A stretch of 64,000 nt of DNA. It comes from Kryptolebias marmoratus (Eukaryota > Chordata > Actinopteri > Cyprinodontiformes > Rivulidae). Location of the stretch: positions 35,323,365 through 35,387,364 of the forward strand of contig NC_051430.1 of NCBI RefSeq assembly GCF_001649575.2, given 5' to 3'. Position 1 is the stretch's first letter. Each line of letters opens with the position of its first letter. Shown here piece after piece: positions 1-8,788 of this stretch. The position numbers and the translations under genes are program-made. The notes beneath the pieces are model-generated. The model was not told where the DNA came from. It searched no databases and saw nothing but the letters and a program-made list of their open reading frames with translations.

Positions 1-652
1 ATACATGAGTCTGCTTCGGTCTGACCCATTCCTGCACCATTCTGACACATGAGTCTGCTTCGGTCTGACCCATTCCTGCACCATTCTGACACATGAGTCT
101 GCTTCGGTCTGACCCATTCCATTGTAGCTCTGACTGGGTGTTTCAAGTTGTCGTCCTGCTGGAAGGCGAACCTCTGCCCCAGGATTGTCCCCACTGAAGA
201 AAAGCATGATGCTGCCACCACCGTGTTTCACAGTGGGGACACACGTTGTAGCCAGAGCAGCTTGCTCTTTCTTCTCCAAACTCCACGACGGACAGATTTG
301 GGGGGTGTTGACTAATAGTTGTCCTGAGGACAGATTGTCCCACCTGAGCTGTGGATCTCTGCAGCTTCTCCAGAGTTCCTTGCCTTAATGCTCTCCTTGC
401 CCATCCTGTCCGGTGGACGGCCATGTCTTCGGGGGGAGGGGGGTTGCAGTTTAGTCGTAATCGTTACATTTTCAGCTGATGGACGTAGCTTGGGATGCTG
501 TTTTAGGACCTAACCCTGCTGTAAACTTCAACAACTTTCTCCCTCACCTGTGTGGTGTGTTCCTTGGTCTTTGTGATGCTGTTTGATGACTAATGCTCTG
601 TAATAAACCTCTGAGGCCAGACAGATTAAAGGAGACTGAATACTTTGCTCCG
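1..652 (-). mobile_element. Decayed Tc1-like transposon copy
   Basis: Read on the minus strand, this resembles the Tc1-like elements common in fish. It shows a terminal motif ending in GAATACTTTGC near 650, a helix-turn-helix region (REKVVEVYSRVR), a middle part (RSTAQVGQSVLRTTISQ), and the catalytic-core part TVKHGGGSIML followed by QQDND. Stops and frameshifts make it non-functional. The left end is cut by the window edge. Confidence 0.8.
3..120. repeat. 44-bp tandem repeat, about 2.7 copies
   Basis: The unit starting ACATGAGTCTGCTTCGG recurs at 3, 47 and 91 almost without change. On the minus strand it corresponds to the Tc1 transposase segment after QQDND (reading like EWVRPKQTHVSEW), so a transposon fragment has itself been tandemly multiplied. 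A 44-bp unit shifts frame at each copy. Confidence 0.9.
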
Positions 653-1084
653 TCGCATGAAATCCCCAGAAAGGACATCTGAAGCTTGCGGTTGTAACGG
701 GACAAACTGTGGAGCGGCTCAGCGGGCATGAAGCGTCCAGCCCTCCCAGGACATCAGGTGACTGTAGCCATGAAAGGGTTTGTTATGCAAGTCGAAGAAT
801 CCCGCTCCCCTCCACAACAAAGGCCTTCATTCAGTCAAACATCAACAACCACTGTTCCCAGGGTGGGCTGCTCACTTTCCCACCAGCAGCTGAGGGGGGG
901 TGTTAGTCGGCTTGTTTCACTCAGTTATCGTTTAAAAACGCAGGAAGACTTAAAGGTTAATTAGAAACATGATTAATTACTAATTTCAGTTGAATGTTTT
1001 TTTTATACTAACAAAAGGATTCCCAGGAGAAAAAAAAAAGTTAAACTTTTTGGATTTGGGTTTGTGAGCTAACAGGATTAAAAA

Positions 1085-1250
1085 ATACACTTTGGGCCGT
1101 CACGGGTAAAAAAACACCACACCTGGGGACACCAGCCTTTCAGTGACACACGGTGGTGACAGTATCATGCTGTGGGGGGTGTTTGTCCATCAGCAGACTG
1201 GGAAACTGGTCCGAGGTGAAGGAAAGATGAGTCTTTTTAAGGCTATGCCC
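1085..1250 (+). mobile_element. Tc1-like transposase fragment
   Basis: Plus-strand sequence around 1148-1245 resembles the Tc1 core: VTHGGDSIMLWGVF followed by a segment like TGKLVRGEGKM. It is short, has no ends and lies upstream of the first csrp2 exon in the window. The rest of 653-1509 shows no exon; I looked for the csrp2 LIM1 exons and did not find them. Confidence 0.7.
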
Positions 1251-1509
1251 AATTTTCTTTAGAATTTTGAAGTATTTCTGCAGAATTAATACTAATAACC
1301 AAAGAAATGACTTTTCAGCCCACTATAGTTGGTTTAGTCCCGTAAAATGTTTCTAAAATGACAAGATGAGGTTCATTCTTTCTGTTTGTTATATTGCTTC
1401 AAAGTGTAGGTTCCTCAAATGATGTATTGGGGGACTCCCCTGACCTCCCCTGTGATTTACACCCATGTGTACCAGATACAATCAGTTCTGCATTGTCCCC
1501 CCCCTGAAG

Positions 1510-1639
1510 GACCCAGACCCACAGGCCCACCACCAACCCCAACCCGTCCAAGTTCGCCCAGAAGTTTGGCGGTTCGGAGAAGTGCGCTCGCTGCGGAGAC
1601 TCGGTCTACGCCGCTGAGAAGATCATGGGGGCAGGCAAG
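1510..1639 (+). CDS. csrp2: csrp2 exon: linker and start of LIM2
   Basis: This exon follows a pyrimidine-rich acceptor (CCCCCTGAAG) and ends at GGCAAG|GTGAGG. It starts with the third base of a split codon, then 43 codons from [10 protein letters not shown] to EKIMGAGK. It carries the first zinc pair, Cys-Ala-Arg-Cys. The exact acceptor base is inferred from reading frame. Confidence 0.88.
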
Positions 1640-4600
1640 GTGAGGCTCAGATCCACGGTAAACACTCTATATTTTCCTAATTATTGATTTTATTTATTTC
1701 TTTTAGAACTGACTGAATGCTCAATTATCCTGCTTTTACTTTTTATGTTTGTTTGCAATCTAACTACTCCTGCACTATTTTAGCTGTTCGGCTGTTTGAT
1801 TTAACTTCATTTACAAATATTTCCCCAATAGAAACACGTCCTGAAGAGATATTTAGTTCCTTCAAAAATCTGCTTCAGGATACGTGCTACTTTTAATCTT
1901 TAGTAAGGTTTTTGTTACCTTTAATTAACCTTTAGCTACTTTTAGTTACCTGGCACCGCTCTTGTTTAGCTAACAGCTGCTACTTTTAGCACTTGGCTAA
2001 CCTGTGCTGCTATAGTGTTTACCTTCCCAATTGTTTTTAGCTTTTAAACTAGGTTTTTACTCTTTTTAGCTTCTAGTTAGCCTTTTGCTACTTCTTTTAG
2101 TTTTAACAAGTCAAGGAAGTCAGCGTTTCCTGCAGGAACTCCAGCTCCTTCAGTGTTTTATGATTATTAAAATGATCCGACACATTCTGAATGGATGCAT
2201 TTAAAGTCCTGTCTGGAATCGTGCAGTGTGACGTTTGCAGTTATATGACAGGAATTGTGGGTAAATTAATAAAAAGGTTTACGTCGTTGAATAAAAGCTT
2301 GGCCGGCTACATGACGGGGAAACAGTCCGTGTGTGAGATCCACCCTCTAACCCAGAAACACTCGCTTTCATCAGGAAGCACACGGGTGGAGCAGGACGCT
2401 CGCTGTGCTCCCCGCTAAATGACAGAACACGGATCCTGCTTTGGGCCGCCGGCGTGCAGATGTGCAGCTCGGCAAAGGAGCGAATCTGAAACGAGCCGGT
2501 TTACAGCCCGTGCTGTCGATCCACTTCCTGGTGAAACGCTAACCTGGGATTAGGTGTGCAGGGAGGACGGTCCAGGTGGAAAGTTTGATTGATTTTTATG
2601 GGCTTCCTGAACGAAGTTTGATTTGATTAAAGAAACATCTGCATCATAAATCATTGCTTCTTCATCAAATGTTTGGGATGTGGATGGCGCGGCGGCCATC
2701 TTGGTCAAACTTCTCGCCTGACCATGTGATGCGAACGACTCTCAGTTTAGCTCAGTATCTGTAAAACAGCCGTCTTTGTGGTGGCCATCTTGAATTGAAC
2801 TCTTTGTGCTTCCTGTTTTTAGCCGTGGCACAAGAAGTGTTTCCGCTGTGCGAAATGTGGGAGGAGCCTGGAGTCGACCACTCAGACGGAGAAAGACGGA
2901 GAAATCTACTGCAAAGGTGAGACTCAACAATTCAGCCTTAAAGATGGCCGAAAATACTGAGAGTTCCCAATCTGGAAGAACCTCAGGGCTGCTCTTCATC
3001 CAGCTGATCACCTCAACGTTAAAATAAAAACAGCTAAACTGTTGCTGAGAGCTAAATACGGCAAACATGTAGCTTAAAGCTAACAGCAGCAATATCCAAA
3101 CTAAAAGCTGACATAAGCAAAACTGTTGCTAAGAGCTAAACAGCAACACCACAGCTAAAGAGTAGAATTAGTTGAACCTTAACGAAAAGAAGCTAAAAGC
3201 CAAAATTAGCCAAACCAAAGATAAAAGTTTAAATTATAAAGTAGCTAAAAGCTAAATATAGCAACACCTTAGCAAAACCTAAAATTAGCAGCACCTAATT
3301 AGCCAAACAGTTCCTGAAAGCTGAATATAGCAACACCAAAGCTAAAAGCTAAAATGAGCTAAACTGTAGCTAAAAGTTGAAATTAGCCAAACCAATAGTT
3401 AAAGTTTAAATTCGAAAACAGCAGCCATATGTTAAAATTAGCAGCTAAAAGCTACAAAAATAGAGCAAGACAACAAGCTGAATGAGAATTAATCCCAGCT
3501 CGACTGAAGACTGAGCAGCAACGTTTTCATCTTTGGATTGTTAAAATAAAATGTGCAGACGGAGTTTGACTGCAGCTAAAAGCTAAAGAACCTTTAGCTG
3601 CTTGCAGTCATATTTCTCTGACAGATTCCAGTTTGTTGTTGGTGATAATGAAGCTTCACACACCAGAGTTAGTCAGGGGGTTTGGACAACTGGTCCTAAC
3701 GCACACCAGGTTTCATCAGACTTTTATCAACACGTCAGCTGAAAGCTTTGAAAAACGAGCTGTTTTGTTGGTCCAAACCAAAGACGAACTCGTTGTTGTT
3801 CCTTTGGCCTGAGGTAGTCATCGGGGAAGGACCGACTCCTCCAGAATAACAGCGTTTGTTTCCAAACATCTGCAGCCCGACCGTCACCGTCACCGTCACG
3901 GCACGCGGACGTCAGCTGAAACCCTGCAGCTCGGCTCATAACAAGCTGGGGTTTTGTCTCAGATGGCTTCAGACGACTGGAAGCTAAAGACTAGAAGTAT
4001 CAAACAGGCAGTAACAGGCTAAAGGTATGAAAGGGGAGCTAAAAGCTAAAAGTAGCTTCAGAAGACAAAAGGAGCAGATTTCAGTGTTTTTAAAGGAACT
4101 GAAGAGATCTCAGCGTGTTCCTGTGTGCAAAGATTTGTAATAAAGTTTATTGAAAGACGTGACAGAACCCAGCCCAGCTCTACTCGAAGCTGAAACGGGG
4201 GACATGAAGCTGGACTTTACATGTCTGAGCTGGCATTTTAATATCTTTACCAGTGTTTCTATTCACAGCTGGAAGGAGGGTGTCTTTAATGGAACCGTAG
4301 AAACCTAAAAGCACCAAGGCTACTGTCAGAAACCAGAGTGGTTAAAAGCCACAGTTTGACATTTCTGTGTTAAAGGGTTATCGATTCACCACACCATAAT
4401 ACATCCCATCTCAGAACAAGGAAAGCAAACATGTCTGATACGGATCAAGATTCAGTTTTCACTCAGCCACTGTTTGTCCGAGCCTTACTTTTCAGTCCGT
4501 TTCCGTCTGCCTCTCAGGGAGTGACAGCCCGAGGTGAGCAGTTACCACGGTGATTCCCACTGACAGCAGTTTTTCCGCTTCATGCCTCAAACTGTAGCCA

Positions 4601-4996
4601 ATCCTTTTCTTCAGTTACTGCAGTTACGTCGGCGCCTCTGAATGATTTCATTTGTGGTACAAGTTTTCTTGAAACAAACTCTTCCACATCACGAATCCTG
4701 CAGGATTTGACGTCACTAATTTTATGAAATTAAGCACCATTTAACAAAATGCAGTCATTTATTTATTCCTACAGGCAGGACTGTATATTTTAAAGGCTGT
4801 TCCTAGTTATAAATAATAAAACAGTTGATGCTGCAGCTAACGAGCAAAAAAACCTTCAGATGTTGGAAAAATCTCAAACTCCAGTAACAGATAATCTGAC
4901 CTCTGCTCTTCGTTTCCAGCTTGTTACGCCAAGAACTTCGGGCCCAAAGGGTTCGGTTACGGCCAGGGAGCCGGCGCTCTGGTTCACGCCCGGTGA
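1510..4996 (+). CDS. csrp2: Cysteine and glycine-rich protein 2, 3' part (LIM2 domain)
   Basis: CSRP2 is a small two-LIM-domain protein that binds partners such as alpha-actinin and transcription cofactors in muscle and fibroblast-like cells. Only the last three coding exons are present: 1510-1639, 2823-2916 and 4920-4996 (join, phases agree). They encode the end of the linker ([18 protein letters not shown]), the whole second LIM domain with ligands CARC, WHKKC, CAKC and YCKAC, and the glycine-rich tail ([18 protein letters not shown]) ending in Arg and TGA. The wording [20 protein letters not shown] and the tail fit CSRP2 better than CSRP1 or CSRP3. One oddity is that the residue after YCK is Ala (codon GCT split by the last intron) where relatives have Gly. 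The N-terminal LIM1 exons must lie left of position 1. The gene is tail to tail with zdhhc17, as in human. Confidence 0.92.
1640..2822 (+). other. csrp2: csrp2 intron with TTTTAGC-rich tract
   Basis: This is an intron of 1183 bp. From about 1900 to 2110 it holds irregular repeats of CTTTTAGCT/TTTAGC motifs. From about 2580 to 2795 it contains a partial copy of a dispersed repeat with two GGCCATCTTG motifs (2694-2703 and 2782-2791). No other exon is seen. Confidence 0.8.
1900..2110 (-). repeat. CTTTTAGC motif array
   Basis: Irregular repeats of CTTTTAGC and TTTAGCTAC-like words, the reverse complement of the array that begins at 3037. Confidence 0.65.
2823..2916 (+). CDS. csrp2: csrp2 exon: core of LIM2
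   Basis: Acceptor CTGTTTTTAG|CCGTGG and donor GCAAAG|GTGAGA bound 94 bp. It encodes [20 protein letters not shown] and then [11 protein letters not shown], which supply the His/Cys and Cys/Cys ligands of the LIM fold. The flanking introns carry oppositely oriented GCTAAAAG-type motif arrays. Confidence 0.95.
2917..4919 (+). other. csrp2: csrp2 intron with GCTAAAAG-rich tract
   Basis: This intron of 2003 bp starts with a dense array of AGCTAAAAG-type motifs (about 3037-3480), with a few more near 3560-3600 and 3985-4060. A piece at about 4330-4420 matches a dispersed repeat also seen near 10.2 and 45.7 kb (CAGTTTGACATTTCTGTGTT). No exon is seen. Confidence 0.8.
3037..3480 (+). repeat. GCTAAAAG motif array
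   Basis: AGCTAAA(A/T) words recur every 10-30 bases with intervening AACTGTTGCT-like and TTAGCCAAACC-like words. It is a degenerate tandem array, related in motif to 35380-36005. Confidence 0.8.
4920..4996 (+). CDS. csrp2: csrp2 last coding exon
   Basis: Acceptor TCGTTTCCAG|CTTGTTACG. It encodes the last zinc pair (with YCK of the previous exon) and the glycine-rich tail, then TGA at 4994-4996. Confidence 0.95.
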
Positions 4997-5044
4997 CGCC
5001 TCGGCAGGATCCCGTCGCCAGCAGCCGTCCTTCCTCTTGTTGCA

Positions 5045-5050
5045 AATAAA
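5045..5050 (+). terminator. csrp2: Probable csrp2 polyadenylation signal
   Basis: AATAAA occurs 49 bp after the csrp2 stop codon, with a T-rich stretch just downstream. This gives a very short 3' UTR. Longer alternative ends cannot be excluded. Confidence 0.6.
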
Positions 5051-5848
5051 CACAAAGCGACGGCGTTTGACTGGATTTTATTATTAAAGCCATTAAAAGT
5101 GAACCATGCCCGTATGTTTACATCTGAAGCAGGAGTTACAGTGGTGTCTGACAGCTGGGCACAGAGGCACTGGAGATGATTATGTGCTTTCTTTTTCCCT
5201 TCTAACGTTTCACATGGGGGGGGTTTCTGAAACGATGGAGGAGAGAAGTCTGCCCTGAAAAATCTAAACCACCAGCCTGTGATCACTGGAACTCAGGTTA
5301 GCTACTGATATGAAACACGTAACCTGACGTACGACGGCCTATCAGGACCTCTCAGGTCACTCAGGTGAGATAAAAGGTGAAATAGTGAGAAAATTTAGTT
5401 TTTTTTGAGAAAAAACTAAATCTGCAGAAGTGAACCGTTGTTGTCCATTGTTGTCGTACTCCGAGGCTTACAGGTGTACTTTTACCACAACATACTGTGC
5501 AGTACTTTATGTGAACCTGTCCTGGCTGCAGCAGAGCTCACAGGAAGTTTCAGTCCTTCACAATAAGAGCCCCAGACATGCAAACTGAGCGTTCACCTCA
5601 AAGAAAAAAAAGAAAAAATCTCTAAACATCTGAAGCCTATAAAAAGGAAATAAATAAAAGTTTATGTTATTGTTCTGGACAACCAGGGATTGAGCATGTT
5701 TCAGACTCTTATTGTGAAGGGTTGGAGCATTCTGTGAGCACCTTGGACTGGTTCAGATAAAACCCAGTAAAGGTGCACCCGTTACCCCCTGGATGGAAGG
5801 AGGAACACTAGAGTTTTAGACTAATACGTATAAGACAAAAATTATTTC

Positions 5849-5884
5849 TTTATTGTCTCTTAAATGTCAGAAAGCCAGTTTATT
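5849..5884 (-). terminator. zdhhc17: Candidate zdhhc17 polyadenylation signals
   Basis: On the minus strand AATAAA occurs at 5884-5879 and again at 5854-5849. Use of either would give a 3' UTR of about 2.8 kb. Other AATAAA words exist closer to the stop (for example 8191-8186), so this is only a candidate. Confidence 0.3.
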
Positions 5885-7787
5885 CCCCTTTAATGGAGCC
5901 ACGTATTTGTGGGCTGAGCTTCGACGCCGTTTGGGACCGAACTCTGTTCTCCACGGTGACGACGCTCGCCGCCACGGGGGCGGGGCTTTCAGACACCACC
6001 TGCAGAATTTGTTTCGCACTGACTGACCTGCAACTAATGCTGGTTGACCAACAGAACGCCATCCCACATAAGCCAGGCAGTTGTGGCTGCGTATGGTTCT
6101 TCCACATGCTACGGCGACCCCGTTTGTTCTACGAATAAACTGCAAAATTAACTATGATAGTTTTTGTTTCTTTCCCCCCAGACTTTAGATTGTCCAATCC
6201 AATAAACGACACCAAACGAGTCAAAGCAGAACAAAGTACACAACCCACACACACAACTCTGCAGCTCAACACAACCTTTTCCTTACAAATGTGGCTCCAT
6301 TTAAAGGGAAAGGGAAGAATGGTTACAACATTTCCTTCCTGCTAACATGTTGGTCACTCTCAGATACTACCACACCAAATTTAAAGACCACACAGCTGAA
6401 ATTCATCCAGTGGTTCATGAGAAATTTTGCTAACAGACACACAGAGACCTTATTGGCTTTGCTTGTCGAGCACAACGAGGTTCACTTCCTGTTTAGTCTT
6501 GAAAAAGAACAGGGGAAAATAAAACATGTAACAGAGTCCACCTGAAGTATTTTCCCCCCTTCTGGGCGGACCTAAAACGCCGTCGAAACATGGCCGCCGT
6601 GTGTCGTGTCTGTGAGGACAGCAGTGACGTCGAAAACACGGGACGATGACCGAAGCGTCTCCTTTCGGCGATGCAAACACGAGAGCCCAAACGTTTCCTT
6701 CCTCCTACCCTTAAAACCTTAAAACTATTGCATGATTCCACTTTTAGAAAAAGGAAAAAGTTCTGTTGTATCTTTGCTTTACAATTTGTACATCCAGTGG
6801 TAGAACAAACCCAGCAATGCATGACAAGTTAAAAAAGAATAAAAATAAAATAAAAACCAACGACTTGAGTCCACAAGCATGAAACATTCAGATATATTTA
6901 CACACTTGCACAGATGGCCCAGCTGAGAATCTGGCAACCTGAAGGACAACTTCCACTAAACGCACTGGACTGGAGGGGGGGTAAAAATAAAATAAAATGG
7001 ACATGATGCAGAAAAGTACTTGCAAATATATATAACATTCACTATATACAGACACGTGGCTTGCCGAGGCCGTCGCCGTGGGTGACAGAGATGGCGGCGA
7101 GAGCCCGGCGGTTCCCAGCGTCGTACATGCAGAGGGGAGTTTGTTGTCGGGACTTTAGAGAGGGGGGGGTTCAAAGGCTTATAGACAGCAGTGAGGGACG
7201 TCACTAAAAGCTACAGTCATACAACATGGATTATAGTCTCCTTTCTCCCCCCGCCCCCCTCGCCAAACTACAAAAGAATTAAAAAAAAAAATGAAATAAA
7301 AGTCCAGGAGCACCTTCGACTAACACTGACTAAAAAGGAGAAAACGGTGTTTTATGTACAAATACACATTCTTTACATGGCGGTCCAGAGAAGCCCCTCC
7401 CTCTTCTTCTCTGCAAACAATGGAAGTGTTGGTGTGAAAGCGCAGCTGCTGGGCCTTCTGTTCAAAACAACAAAACAACAACCGCACGAAACTTAAAAAA
7501 GAAAAGAAAATAAAGAACATGATCAGTGCAATGTTGGAGGCAGACAAACAACAAATAAGACTTTACAGCTTTCCAAAGAGAAACACGTGGAATGAATTAT
7601 TATTTTTTCCTTGTTTCTCTTAATAAATACACCCGCCGTACCAGAGTTTTACAACTTCCTTAGAAAAACCTACTCAGCTAAAACGGTGTGAAATGTCAAA
7701 ATGATTGCGCGAGGAACATAGTTACTTTCTCTATAAATAGCTTTTAAAATAAATATATCACATTGTCTGTAGGATATCAGCTGTTGA

Positions 7788-7852
7788 AAGTGCTGGAGGA
7801 ATCCCCGGTTTAACGCCGCGCGGCGTGGCGCCGCGGGATTCCTCCAGCACTT
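7788..7852. repeat. 65-nt hairpin with 18-bp perfect arms
   Basis: AAGTGCTGGAGGAATCCC at 7788-7805 is exactly complementary to 7835-7852. The 29-nt loop is itself GC-rich and contains the 12-bp palindrome CGCCGCGCGGCG at 7814-7825. It lies in the presumed 3' UTR of zdhhc17. Function unknown. Confidence 0.9.
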
Positions 7853-8458
7853 CCACCTGGACTCTAAAACACTTTCAATCCGAGGAGCTCAGCGGCGTCG
7901 GCTAATCCTCCAGTTTAAAGCGCGGCGCCAAGTCAAGAGCTTCACAATAAACGTTCCCTTATTCCTACCGCTCCTGTTTCCTTTAAGCTTTTTAAAACCT
8001 TCCTTTAGCGTCCAAATGTGGTTCGTTGTCACGGTAACCTGATCGGAACCGTTGAATACATACAGGGCATGTCGACGGGGGACGCCATAAATAAGATATG
8101 ACGGGGATATTTTTGGGGAGTGGCATCGTGTCCTCCATGATGCTGCTGCTCCTGTGCGTGCAGCTTCAAGTCTCTGGAACAAGCTTTTATTTTGAAGGAG
8201 CAGGGGAGGGACACAAAACAAAACCTCTTTTTCCCTCCGTGTGTTTGGCAGCGCACCGTCCCAACAGGCCCAGGAGAGGAGAGGAGGTATCTGACGGCGG
8301 GAGGTTAATAGTAGTAGTAATAGTAGTAAGGGTGCTGGGGAGGGACAAAAAGGGAGGGGGGGGGGGATGCCCTGTTTCTGCATGCTTCTTGGCCCAAAGC
8401 ATTTTGATCGGTAGTGGAGAGATGAGCCACAAACATTTAAAAAAGAAAGAAAAAAAAA

Positions 8459-8621
8459 NNNNNNNNNNNNNNNNNNNNNNNNNNNNNNNNNNNNNNNNNN
8501 NNNNNNNNNNNNNNNNNNNNNNNNNNNNNNNNNNNNNNNNNNNNNNNNNNNNNNNNNNNNNNNNNNNNNNNNNNNNNNNNNNNNNNNNNNNNNNNNNNNN
8601 NNNNNNNNNNNNNNNNNNNNN
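8459..8621. other. Assembly gap (163 N)
   Basis: A run of N bounded by an A-rich stretch on the left and about 21 C on the right. It lies 28 bp past the zdhhc17 stop codon, so part of the 3' UTR is missing. The flanking homopolymers probably caused the gap. Confidence 0.99.
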
Positions 8622-8649
8622 CCCCCCCCCCCCCCCCCCCCCTCCTCCT

Positions 8650-8788
8650 TTACACCAGCTGGTAGCCTGAGCCGGACGTCTGGTCGTACTCTATTGTGTA
8701 CTGCGTGGTCCAGTCCACCGTCACGGGCCGCATCAGGCCGCAGCAGCGGATCTCGAAGAAGTCGATCAGGTTTCGGATGCAACCGTGG
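8650..8788 (-). CDS. zdhhc17: zdhhc17 exon 17 (C-terminus)
   Basis: Acceptor TCTTTCAG|CCACGG. Encodes [20 protein letters not shown] and ends [13 protein letters not shown], then TAA at 8652-8650. The mRNA then runs into about 21 G and the assembly gap. Confidence 0.96.

Larger units (their letters stand above)
5051..8649 (-). other. zdhhc17: zdhhc17 3' UTR and intergenic region
   Basis: No coding exon is seen in these 3.6 kb between the two tail-to-tail genes. Much of it is probably the long zdhhc17 3' UTR, which would be transcribed leftwards. It holds an assembly gap, G/C homopolymers, a perfect-arm hairpin, and at 6083-6110 a 27-bp segment repeated in reverse at 39767-39793. A fragment of the dispersed YY1-motif repeat lies near 6330-6450. 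Confidence 0.6.

Noticed and set aside
653..1509. Search for csrp2 LIM1 exons
   Set aside because: No segment encodes the LIM1 landmarks or the GPKGYGYGQGAG tail of LIM1 with splice sites. They must lie outside the window.
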